Shown: positions 17,222 to 25,211 of the stretch, piece after piece
Position numbering within the stretch: position 1 is the first letter of the stretch
How the letters are laid out: each line of letters begins with the position of its first letter
DNA from: an uncultured Bacteroidota bacterium
Lineage (GTDB): Bacteria > Bacteroidota > Bacteroidia > Flavobacteriales > Flavobacteriaceae
Length of the DNA: 64,000 bases
Reading direction: 5' to 3'
Assembly (NCBI GenBank): GCA_902594745.1
Contig: CACJNF010000001.1
Span: forward strand, 186,001 to 250,000
Translations under genes and position numbers: made by a program
Notes under the pieces: generated by a model
Databases searched by the model: none
Seen by the model: the letters and a program-made list of their open reading frames with translations, nothing else
Told to the model about the DNA's origin: nothing

Positions 17222-20200
17222 TTAAAATTTAATATTTAATCCTAAGGATACGCTCGAAGAGTAAGGATATGATGAATCAGAAACACCTCTGTTTAATTGA
17301 TTTCCATACTGACTTACTTCAGGGTCACCCCATTTATAATCACTTATTAAAAGTAGATTTTGTGCACTTAAATAGATTGATGCATCTCTTACAAATGGAG
17401 GGTTATCTATATCATATGTAAGTGTAACATTTTTTAATCTAAAGAATGATGCATCTTGAAAAGAAGTTTCATTTGTTGTAACATATGTTCCGAAGGCAGT
17501 ACCTGCTCTAGGTATATCAGACATATTATTTTCTTCCGTCCATCTATCTTTTAGCTCCGGTAGAAGGTTTAAATATGCTCCTCTTGCATAATAACTTTCT
17601 GCAACAGAACCATTAAACATTGTGTTTCCAATTGAGAAATGAGCAAAAGTATCAAGAGTCCATTTTTTGTAAGAAAAAACATTTCTTATACCACCAAACA
17701 AATCTGGTTCTGGACTTCCCTGATAAACATAATCTAAATCATTCCATGTACCATCACCATTTTGATCCTCAAGTCTTGGTCCACCAAGAAATGATCTACC
17801 AAATCTTCCATCAGTATCGATTTCATTTCTTGTTTTGTATGTACCAAGATTATTTGCACCCCAAAAACTAGGGATTGGATAACCAGGTGTAAGCCTTATC
17901 GGGTTACCATTACTTGGATGAACAACATCATCAAGAGTAATATAGTCTTGACCTTCACCGAGCGAAATTAATTCACTTTTATTTTGTGATAATGAAATTG
18001 AAGTTGACCACACAAAATCTGTTTTATCTATATTAACTGATGATATAGATAATTCAAATCCTTTATTCTCAATTTCTCCAACATTCTCAAGTCTTGTATT
18101 ACCTGCTGTATATGGCAAAGGTTTTTCCAAAAGAAGATCTTCAGTTCTTTTTTCATAGTAATCAAACTCAAGACTATATCTATTATTTGCAAATCCAATT
18201 TCTAAACCAATATCCGACTGATATGTTTTTTCCCATTCCAGTCCTTGACTAGGAATAGAACTAAGAAGAACAGTGTTTAATCTTCCATCATTCAAAAACA
18301 TTGGAAAATCACTATATCTAGCAAATGAATTGTATGGAGGAACTCCTTGCTCACCAACAATACCATAACTTGCTCTTAATTTAAGATTACTTATTACATC
18401 TTGGTTCTGCATAAAGTCTTCTTCACTAACTATCCATGCTGCACCTATTGATGGGAAAGTAGCATACTTGTTTCCTGTTTCAAAAACTGAGGATCCGTCT
18501 CGCCTTGCTACTAGAGTAAGAAAATATCTATCCATATAGCCATAATTAATCCTACTAAGGATTGATGTATATGTTCTCTGTCCATAATTAGATCCAATTA
18601 AATTAGATTCAGGATCTGCACCAAGAGATAAATTATTAAAAGTAAGCACATCATTAGGATATCCTTCACCTGTTGCCATAGTCATAGTAGAAGTTGTTTT
18701 TTGTCTAGTATATCCGGCAAGAATTTTCAATGAATGGTCACCATCCTCAAATGAGTAGGTTGCTGTATTTTCAAAAAGATAATTCCTGTTTTGATTGTGT
18801 CTAACTCTCGCAATTCCACCTGAATTTGCGACACTTCTTGGAGGAATGTATGTAGGGAGATAGTAATTGTTTTTATTCCAACCCATATTAATTCCAAGTG
18901 AACTTTTTAGTGTAAGACCAGGAATTAAGTCATACTCAATATATGCATTGCTATTAAGATTAGTAATAAAACTATGGTCTATTCTATCTGTAACATCTGC
19001 AACTGGATTTCTTTGTGGAATTCCACTTATAGGGTTTACTCCAGTATACGTTTTTCCATCAGCTTCATAGATTTGCCAATAAGGAATTGTCTGATAATAG
19101 ACATTTGACCAATTTAACTTTTGATTTTCTTGCTTTCTATCCACTAAACTGAACCTAATACCAGTTCTTAGCTTATCATTTACCTTTGTATCTAAATTAA
19201 GTCTAAGTCCGTTTCTTAAAAGACCTGATCCTTTAACTACACCTTTTTGATCAAATCTACTTATAGAGACGAAATAATTAGTTTTCTCTGAATTACCAGA
19301 AATATTTAGATCTGTATTGTTTATATGTCCATCTCTTAAAATAGCACTGTTCCAGTCTGTATCCCATCTGTCGTCATATGGAAACACATAGTTAGGATCA
19401 TTTGCACCATATCCATCTTCACCAGGAATTAAACTAAGACCTTCACTCCAATATTCTTTCCAAAGTGCAACATCTCCTAGTTCAGGCATAGCTTTAACTT
19501 CGTCAAATGAAGTATAATGGTTCAAACTGACTTCAACACTCCCCTCTGGTGTTGAAAGTCCACTTTTTGTTTGTATTAATATAACTCCAGCTGCTCCTCT
19601 TGTACCATAAATAGCAAGTGAACTAGCATCTTTTAAAATTTCAATTGATTGAATATCATTTACATTAATATTATTAAGATCAAAATCCGTCCCAACAATT
19701 ACATCATCAATTACATATAGTGGACCATTATTTCCGCTGATTGAACTAATACCTCTAATTGATATTGTAGCTCTAGAACCAGGCTCTCCATTATTGCTTA
19801 TTACACTTACACCTGCTGCTTTACCTTGAAGTATATTAGAAACATTGGATGCAGGTTGGTTTGTTAGTTCATCACCTGATACTTGTGATATTGAAGATAC
19901 CAACTCTCTTTTAAGTGTTGAACCATATCCTGTTAAGACAACTTCATCAAGAGCAGATCTAGATGCGACAAGAGAAACTTGAATATTATCTGAATTACTT
20001 ACAGATATTGTCTGTGAAGTAAATCCAATATAAGAAATCACTAGAATAGCATCTTCATCTGAAATATCCAACGAAAAATTACCATCAAAATCAGATGTTG
20101 TTCCATTAGAAGTTCCTGATTCAAGAATAGATGCTCCCGGGAGAGGGATTCCATTCGAGTCTGTTATTTTTCCAGTTACAGTAGCTTGAATTATATCTAC

Positions 20201-20554
20201 AGTTAAATTATTTGATATATTCTTTTCCTTAAGAATTATTTTATCATCTACAATTTCATAATTGATTTCATTATTAAAAATAATTTCTAATAAATTATCA
20301 ATTTTCTCATTAGTTACATCGACAGATATGACTTTATTAAAATCGTAAGCATCTAAAGAATAAATAAATTTATACTTTGAAATTGCTTCAATTTCATCTA
20401 TAACTTGAACCAAGTTTGAATTATTCATCTTCAAGGTGATATCTTGAGCAGAAGAGTAAATTATATTGGTTGAAATTAATGTGAGAATAATGAAAACAGA
20501 GTTCCTTAGTCTATCAATAAAAGATATACTATTTCTATTTTGATTGTTATTCAT
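17222..20554 (-). CDS. susC: SusC/RagA TonB-dependent transporter with N-terminal STN signalling domain
   Basis: A 1110-residue outer-membrane importer. After a membrane-directed N-terminus comes an STN domain (about residues 38-110), which contacts the periplasmic part of FecR. Next is a carboxypeptidase-regulatory-like beta domain (about 125-205, VTGKITDSNGIPLPGASI), the plug (about 210-330, with YVIDDVIVG) and a 22-strand barrel ending in the aromatic beta-signal SLGLNIKF. The STN domain, with FecR and an ECF sigma gene next door, shows this is a signalling transporter that reports ligand binding to transcription. It is 23 bp downstream of fecR and 17 bp upstream of susD. Confidence 0.97.
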   Translation of the reverse strand: MNNNQNRNSISFIDRLRNSVFIILTLISTNIIYSSAQDITLKMNNSNLVQVIDEIEAISKYKFIYSLDAYDFNKVISVDVTNEKIDNLLEIIFNNEINYEIVDDKIILKEKNISNNLTVDIIQATVTGKITDSNGIPLPGASILESGTSNGTTSDFDGNFSLDISDEDAILVISYIGFTSQTISVSNSDNIQVSLVASRSALDEVVLTGYGSTLKRELVSSISQVSGDELTNQPASNVSNILQGKAAGVSVISNNGEPGSRATISIRGISSISGNNGPLYVIDDVIVGTDFDLNNINVNDIQSIEILKDASSLAIYGTRGAAGVILIQTKSGLSTPEGSVEVSLNHYTSFDEVKAMPELGDVALWKEYWSEGLSLIPGEDGYGANDPNYVFPYDDRWDTDWNSAILRDGHINNTDLNISGNSEKTNYFVSISRFDQKGVVKGSGLLRNGLRLNLDTKVNDKLRTGIRFSLVDRKQENQKLNWSNVYYQTIPYWQIYEADGKTYTGVNPISGIPQRNPVADVTDRIDHSFITNLNSNAYIEYDLIPGLTLKSSLGINMGWNKNNYYLPTYIPPRSVANSGGIARVRHNQNRNYLFENTATYSFEDGDHSLKILAGYTRQKTTSTMTMATGEGYPNDVLTFNNLSLGADPESNLIGSNYGQRTYTSILSRINYGYMDRYFLTLVARRDGSSVFETGNKYATFPSIGAAWIVSEEDFMQNQDVISNLKLRASYGIVGEQGVPPYNSFARYSDFPMFLNDGRLNTVLLSSIPSQGLEWEKTYQSDIGLEIGFANNRYSLEFDYYEKRTEDLLLEKPLPYTAGNTRLENVGEIENKGFELSISSVNIDKTDFVWSTSISLSQNKSELISLGEGQDYITLDDVVHPSNGNPIRLTPGYPIPSFWGANNLGTYKTRNEIDTDGRFGRSFLGGPRLEDQNGDGTWNDLDYVYQGSPEPDLFGGIRNVFSYKKWTLDTFAHFSIGNTMFNGSVAESYYARGAYLNLLPELKDRWTEENNMSDIPRAGTAFGTYVTTNETSFQDASFFRLKNVTLTYDIDNPPFVRDASIYLSAQNLLLISDYKWGDPEVSQYGNQLNRGVSDSSYPYSSSVSLGLNIKF

Positions 20555-20577
20555 ATAATTGGGTTTTTAATTTAGTT

Positions 20578-21732
20578 TTAGTTTATGATTATTTTATTGT
20601 TAAATATTTGAAAATCAATATTATATATTTTATTAAAGTAGCCTAAAACCTCTTCAATCGTTTCTTCTTCAACATTTATACTTGCATTAAATAATTGATT
20701 CGATATTTCACTATTATTAATGATTGTTATGTTATAAAGTCTTTGCAGCTTTTGAATAATCTGCTCAAAAGTTTCATTTCTAAATATTACATCTCCATCA
20801 ACCCAAGAAGTATATATCTTTGAGTTAACCTTTGATTTTGTAATTTTAAATATCTCTTTATCAATAGAGGCTTTATATCCAGGTGAAAGCATGTTTATAT
20901 CGGTGGAGTTATCATTAGATATTCCAAGAGATCCTTCAACTAAAACTATATCTGAAGAGAAATCTTCTGAAAAGTTTTTAAAATTAAATTTGGTGCCATA
21001 AACAGAGGCTACAATTTGATTTGAACGAACTTCAAAGATTGAATTGGCAGCTTTTTTAACATTAAAAAATGCTTCACCTTCAATATATACAGATCTAGTT
21101 TGATTTGGTAAAAATGAAATTGGGTATTTCATTATAGTACCTGAATTTAGGTAAACATCAGTACCATCAGATAATTTTAGATTAAACCTTTTGCCATATG
21201 GAACATTTATAGTGTGAACCTCAACTTTTTCAGTTTCAACTACTATATTTTCCTCATATACAATGCGATTGGATTCCTTGAAAGAATTCTTAGATATTTG
21301 AATAGAATCTATTTTCTCAATTAGAAAAATTTCACCTTTTTCATTTTCAATAAAAATTTCATCTTCGTCTGGAATTATTACCTCAGCAGTTTCTGTTGAA
21401 TTAATTTGATTTAAGGTGTAAAGATGGCTTAAATAAAAAACCACTACAAAAACCGCAGCATATTTTAGTGATTTAATAAAATATTTTTTTCTCTTTTCTC
21501 TTTTTTGATCTTTCTTAATTTTATTTTTAATAATATCTATTATTTCGTCTTTATCCATTCTATTCATAACGTAAATTGAAAAAAAATTAATTTTTATGTA
21601 GAGCTTAAATAAACTGAGATTCTTAGAATCTTTTAAGTAGGTCAATAATAATTTTAAGTCTTCTGTTTTAGTATTTTGATTTATATACTTAATAATTAAA
21701 TTCTCAAAATTCTTATCTATTTTTAAACTCAT
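20578..21732 (-). CDS. fecR: FecR-family anti-sigma regulator
   Basis: A 384-residue single-pass inner-membrane anti-sigma factor. The N-terminal cytoplasmic segment (1-87) would bind the sigma factor, the membrane helix is about 88-107 (YAAVFVVVFYLSHLYTL), and the periplasmic FecR domain (VPYGKRFNLKLSDGTDVYLNSGT, then GEAFFNV) is followed by a DUF4974-type C-terminal domain that would meet the STN domain of SusC. It is the first gene of the long sulfatase operon and diverges from the sigma gene with 63 bp between. In the commonest layout sigma and fecR are co-directional, so the divergent layout is unusual. A candidate ECF promoter lies directly before it. Confidence 0.95.
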   Translation of the reverse strand: MSLKIDKNFENLIIKYINQNTKTEDLKLLLTYLKDSKNLSLFKLYIKINFFSIYVMNRMDKDEIIDIIKNKIKKDQKREKRKKYFIKSLKYAAVFVVVFYLSHLYTLNQINSTETAEVIIPDEDEIFIENEKGEIFLIEKIDSIQISKNSFKESNRIVYEENIVVETEKVEVHTINVPYGKRFNLKLSDGTDVYLNSGTIMKYPISFLPNQTRSVYIEGEAFFNVKKAANSIFEVRSNQIVASVYGTKFNFKNFSEDFSSDIVLVEGSLGISNDNSTDINMLSPGYKASIDKEIFKITKSKVNSKIYTSWVDGDVIFRNETFEQIIQKLQRLYNITIINNSEISNQLFNASINVEEETIEEVLGYFNKIYNIDFQIFNNKIIIN

Positions 21733-21738
21733 TAATAT

Positions 21739-21764
21739 ATATACATATCAAAAAAGACAAACCC
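21739..21764 (-). promoter_or_regulatory. Candidate ECF-sigma promoter of the fecR-susCD-sulfatase operon
   Basis: On the minus strand GGGTT (21764-21760), a 14-nt spacer and TGTATAT (21745-21739) end 6 nt before the fecR ATG. The same two elements with the same spacer and the same distance to the ATG occur before the isolated sulfatase at 22.3-23.7 kb. Over the 34 nt before both ATGs, 21 positions agree without gaps. The usual Bacteroidota TAnnTTTG box is absent here. The transcript would have almost no leader. The assignment to the local ECF sigma factor is inference. Confidence 0.5.
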
Positions 21765-21795
21765 CTAAAATTTTTATTAAATTGTTTAATATATT

Positions 21796-22326
21796 TTGAA
21801 AATAAATACTAAAAATTTAGTTCAATTACTTAAAAAAGCTGATGAAGATGCTTTTTCATACTTAGTTGATAAGTATCATAAAAGACTATTTGCATATGCT
21901 ATAAGTTTATCTGGCGACTATTCAATGGCAAAAGATATAGTTCAAGAAGTATTTATTAAAACATATGAATTTCGAAAGAAATTAGACCCTAATTATTCTA
22001 TTGACGGTTTTTTATATAGGTCTGTATATAATCAGTTTATTAACTCATACCATAAAAATAAATCACTATTGAAAATCCATGATGAATATGTTAAATATTT
22101 AAATCAAATTATTAATGAATCCTCTGAATCAGACTTTGATATATTAATTAAATTAATTGATAAATCCATAAATAAACTACCTAAAAAGTGTAAAGAGATT
22201 TTTAAATTAAGTAAAACCGAGGGGCTAACAAATCATGAAATTGCAACTTTATTAAATATTTCAGTAAAAACAGTTGAAGCTCAAATTACAATTGCTTTTA
22301 AAAAAATTAAAGCAGATATTGCTTAA
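21796..22326 (+). CDS. ECF RNA polymerase sigma factor (FecI/RpoE-like)
   Basis: A 176-residue ECF sigma factor. Region 2 spans about 20-90 (YHKRLFAYAISLSGDYSMAK, then DIVQEVFIKTYEF) and region 4 about 118-172 (LPKKCKEIFKLSKTEGLT, then NHEIATLLNISVKTVEAQI) with its helix-turn-helix. The start is TTG: an in-frame stop lies 7-9 nt upstream and no earlier ATG exists, so TTG is essentially forced. It diverges from fecR and ends exactly where the convergent sulfatase ends, with no intergenic base. It should direct transcription of the fecR operon and probably of the tenth sulfatase once FecR frees it. Confidence 0.93.
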   Translation: MKINTKNLVQLLKKADEDAFSYLVDKYHKRLFAYAISLSGDYSMAKDIVQEVFIKTYEFRKKLDPNYSIDGFLYRSVYNQFINSYHKNKSLLKIHDEYVKYLNQIINESSESDFDILIKLIDKSINKLPKKCKEIFKLSKTEGLTNHEIATLLNISVKTVEAQITIAFKKIKADIA

Positions 22327-23700
22327 TTAGTAGTTACAGCAATCTAAAGGTGAAAGAATAATACCTGGTTCTCTGTTCAAAAATTTATTATCAGTAATTT
22401 TAATTTTACTAAAAAGTTTTTCTTTTATCAAGAGTTGATCTTTAGTTAAATTTTCATCTAAAAGTGGTTGTTTCTCATAAATATCATTTTCAATATCAAA
22501 AAAACTTCCATCTTCATAAAGTTTATATTTAACAGTTTGAGAAAAATAGTTTTTATCTCGGTTTTGACCCCATAATGGGTTATAAAATATTGATACTATT
22601 TCTCTATCATTAATAATATTATCTGAAAAGATATCCATCATACTTGTACCATCACTTTCATCAGGAACTCCTAGAATATCTGAAAATGTTGAATAGAAGT
22701 CAGCAAAAGTTATTAAATCTGAATTAGTTGAATTATTTTTAATTTTTGATGGCCAACTTACTACCATAGGAACATTAACCCCTGTTTTATTTGTTAGACC
22801 TTTACCACCTGGAATAATATCATTAATAGTATTTGATGTTATTTGTCTAGGAGTTCCATTATCACCAACAAAGATTAGTAGTGTGTTTTCAAAAATACCT
22901 TGTTGTTTTAGTTCATTTATAATTTTTCCAACGATTTTATCCATATAATTCACCATATCAATAAAATATCTAGTATCTGGAGTTGATCTGGTTTCTAAAG
23001 ATGACCATTCTGGTGAATCTGGAGTAGGAACAAAAGGATCATGAACAAGTAACATTGGATAATAAATAAAGAAAGGATTGTCCTTATTTCTTTTAATAAA
23101 TTCAACAGCATAATCAGATACAATATCAGGTCCATATGAGTTTTCATTTCTAGGTAAAAAATTACCATTTTGCTCTATAAGAGGATTAGCGAACCTCTCT
23201 CCATATTGCTTTGGTTTAGTTAATTGCCATAGAGAATATTCATCAAAACCAAATTCATAAGGTCTAGTATTATCCTTAGCAACTTCTCTATCAACATCGC
23301 CAATTCTTAAACCATTTAATTGCCATTTCCCAACAATAGCTGTTTTATAACCATTCTCTTTAAATAGGTTACCAAAAGTTTTCTGGTTAGAATTTAAATA
23401 AGTAAAATGATCATAATTCCTAAAATTGTATTTACCTGTCATTATTTTTACCCTTGAAGGTGTACATAGGGGCTGAGATAATGCGTTTGTAAAGTTTATT
23501 CCATTTAAGGCTAATGAATCTAGAAATGGAGTATTATATGATGTACTACCGTTAATACTCAGACCTTCATGGCCAATGTCATCTGCCATTATTAAAATAA
23601 CATTTGGCATTTGATTTTCATGATCAATCGATTGACATGAAATAAAAAAAGTAAAAAATAAAAGTGGGATTATATGGCTAAAAAATTTCGTGTTTATCAT
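22327..23700 (-). CDS. S1-family sulfatase lipoprotein, tenth and separately transcribed
   Basis: A 457-residue type I sulfatase. Signal peptide ends FFISC (Cys22). Metal pair Asp40-Asp41 in MADDIGHEGLSINGS, formylglycine motif CTPSR at Cys79 followed by VKIMTGKYNFRNYDHF, IVGKWQLNGLR with Gln where His is usual, and FVGDNGTPRQI for the second metal site. This belongs to the group with PLCTPSRV and YNFRNY blocks, distinct from the other nine. Its stop abuts that of the sigma gene on the other strand. It is separated from the main operon by the sigma gene but carries the same candidate ECF promoter, so it is probably co-regulated. Confidence 0.93.
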   Translation of the reverse strand: MINTKFFSHIIPLLFFTFFISCQSIDHENQMPNVILIMADDIGHEGLSINGSTSYNTPFLDSLALNGINFTNALSQPLCTPSRVKIMTGKYNFRNYDHFTYLNSNQKTFGNLFKENGYKTAIVGKWQLNGLRIGDVDREVAKDNTRPYEFGFDEYSLWQLTKPKQYGERFANPLIEQNGNFLPRNENSYGPDIVSDYAVEFIKRNKDNPFFIYYPMLLVHDPFVPTPDSPEWSSLETRSTPDTRYFIDMVNYMDKIVGKIINELKQQGIFENTLLIFVGDNGTPRQITSNTINDIIPGGKGLTNKTGVNVPMVVSWPSKIKNNSTNSDLITFADFYSTFSDILGVPDESDGTSMMDIFSDNIINDREIVSIFYNPLWGQNRDKNYFSQTVKYKLYEDGSFFDIENDIYEKQPLLDENLTKDQLLIKEKLFSKIKITDNKFLNREPGIILSPLDCCNY

Positions 23701-23706
23701 TACTTA

Positions 23707-23732
23707 ATATACAAGAATCAAAACAAGAACCC
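23707..23732 (-). promoter_or_regulatory. Candidate ECF-sigma promoter of the tenth sulfatase
   Basis: On the minus strand GGGTT (23732-23728), 14 nt, TGTATAT (23713-23707), then 6 nt and the ATG. This reproduces the arrangement before fecR at identical spacing. No TAnnTTTG housekeeping box is visible between the tRNA-Arg gene and the ATG. Read-through from the tRNA promoter is also possible. Confidence 0.5.
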
Positions 23733-23756
23733 TTAATTTTAAATAATTAAAAATAG

Positions 23757-23830
23757 TGATCGCGATAGGATTCGAACCTATGACCGTCTGCTTAGAAGGC
23801 AGATGCTCTATCCAGCTGAGCTACGCGACC
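23757..23830 (-). tRNA. tRNA-Arg (anticodon TCT)
   Basis: A 74-nt cloverleaf on the minus strand. The acceptor stem GGTCGCG pairs with CGCGATC with one G-T pair. The D arm is GCTC/GAGC, the anticodon stem TCTGC/GCAGA encloses loop CTTCTAA (anticodon TCT), and the T arm is ATAGG/CCTAT with TTCGAAT. Discriminator A; CCA is not encoded. It reads AGA, a major arginine codon in this AT-rich genome. Its 3' end faces the sulfatase locus. Confidence 0.97.
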
Positions 23831-23836
23831 AGTATG

Positions 23837-23920
23837 CGGAGAGACTGGGATTCGAACCCAGGCAACGTTTACACGTTGACAGATTAGCAATCTGCTCCAT
23901 TACCACTCTGGCACCTCTCC
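23837..23920 (-). tRNA. tRNA-Ser (anticodon GCT)
   Basis: An 84-nt class II tRNA on the minus strand. The acceptor GGAGAGG pairs with TCTCTCC. The anticodon stem GCAGA/TCTGT encloses loop TTGCTAA (anticodon GCT), the long variable arm is CAACGT-GTAA-ACGTTG, and the T arm has TTCGAAT. Discriminator G; CCA is not encoded. It is 6 bp upstream of tRNA-Arg, and the two are probably co-transcribed. Confidence 0.97.
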
Positions 23921-23931
23921 AAAAAGATTTA

Positions 23932-23939
23932 CAAATTTA
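23932..23939 (-). promoter_or_regulatory. -7 box of the tRNA-Ser/tRNA-Arg promoter
   Basis: TAAATTTG on the minus strand is a perfect match to the Bacteroidota -7 consensus TAnnTTTG and lies 11 nt before the tRNA-Ser 5' end. The -33 position is T-rich but not a clear TTTG. Confidence 0.5.
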
Positions 23940-23968
23940 GCTAAAAAAATGACCTGAGAAAGAATAAT

Positions 23969-25201
23969 TTATTCTTGTTGATCTAATAAATTTCTCATTT
24001 CAACATAACCAGGATTATCACCTAAGGTACCATAAATGTTCATTAAAGTTCTAATTGCCTCAACGTTATTATTTATGGCAATTAAATCTTTTAAAATTGG
24101 AACACATTGTTTGTACAAATCTTCCCTAACCTTTTTAAGTTCGTCATATCTTAGATTGTCAGCACGTGATGTTCCTAAGTTGTTCATCTCATTGACTATT
24201 TCCTGTTCTCCATCAAGAATGAGAGCTACAAGATTAAGATAGCTATTCTCATTACTAGGATCTAATTCAATGGATTTTTCGTAGTAAGAAACTGCATCCT
24301 CCTTTTCACCTAATTCACCACTTACAACACCTAGATTATAATACAATACAGGGTTATTAGGCTCTTTTTCAATAGCTTCTGACATAGCTAATTTAAATGC
24401 CTCTTTATTGTCTAATTCAAAATATATATTTGCAGCAGTGATTATAAGTCCCACGTCATCAGGGTTTGATGCTCTGGCAGTTTCGATAGCAGCTAGAGCT
24501 TTATCATTTTGACCTAACTCTTTATATATTAATGCAATATTTTTAACGATTTCTGGAAGTCTAGATTCAGTTTCTTCCTCTCTTGGGTTTGAATAATCTT
24601 TGGATTTTTTTAATAAGTTAAATTCAGTTTCAGAATTTATTTCAATTTCATTTCCTGATGCTACCTCAGTAATGTAAAATTTAGTTTCAATCCCTTCATA
24701 TTTAATCTCACTTAATAACAGATAATACTCAAGTGCAAGATCATAATCCATAGAATTTACTGCAGATGAGGCAGCATAATATAGGTATTGCTGGTTGATA
24801 TCAGGGTTTATATCGTATACCATTTTAAGTTTTTTTGCAGCTTCAGAAAAGTTTTCAGTCTCATTATCACCAACAGCACTAGTAATAATAGCAGTTTCAA
24901 GTTTAGATAACTCTGGACTTAGGATTTGGTTACTAATTCCCATATTTCTAGACATATCAAATGCTTTAATAGCTAGACTAAAATCCTCCATGGAAGTATG
25001 AATTTTTCCATAAAGAAGCATAACCTGAGATTTAATTTTGTCATCACTAGAATCAAAAAGACTTTTTGAAGAATCTAATAAGTCTAAAGCTGAGGAATAT
25101 TCACCAGATGTATAAAATTTATTAGCATTTCTTAATTCCCTTTTTTGAGCATATGAAAATGAAACAAAAAGGAGTAGTACATATATTATTAGTTTTTTCA
25201 T
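23969..25201 (-). CDS. Secreted tetratricopeptide-repeat protein
   Basis: A 410-residue protein with a cleavable signal peptide (MKKLIIYVLLLFVSFSYAQ), so it is exported, probably periplasmic, with no lipobox. TPR helices run through most of the chain. The clearest are around residues 235-320, for example EPNNPVLYYNLGVVSGELG and SYYEKSIELDPSNENSYLNL. No catalytic domain is visible. It starts 10 bp after the gyrA stop and is likely read from the gyrA promoter, a neighbour pair common in flavobacteria. Its role is unknown; TPR proteins usually scaffold other proteins. Confidence 0.88.
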   Translation of the reverse strand: MKKLIIYVLLLFVSFSYAQKRELRNANKFYTSGEYSSALDLLDSSKSLFDSSDDKIKSQVMLLYGKIHTSMEDFSLAIKAFDMSRNMGISNQILSPELSKLETAIITSAVGDNETENFSEAAKKLKMVYDINPDINQQYLYYAASSAVNSMDYDLALEYYLLLSEIKYEGIETKFYITEVASGNEIEINSETEFNLLKKSKDYSNPREEETESRLPEIVKNIALIYKELGQNDKALAAIETARASNPDDVGLIITAANIYFELDNKEAFKLAMSEAIEKEPNNPVLYYNLGVVSGELGEKEDAVSYYEKSIELDPSNENSYLNLVALILDGEQEIVNEMNNLGTSRADNLRYDELKKVREDLYKQCVPILKDLIAINNNVEAIRTLMNIYGTLGDNPGYVEMRNLLDQQE

Positions 25202-25211
25202 AATTTATAAT

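Noticed and set aside
23960-23976. Palindrome AAGAATAA/TTATTCTT at the end of the TPR gene as a terminator
   Set aside because: It overlaps the stop codon and has no following U tract, and the tRNA promoter follows at once.
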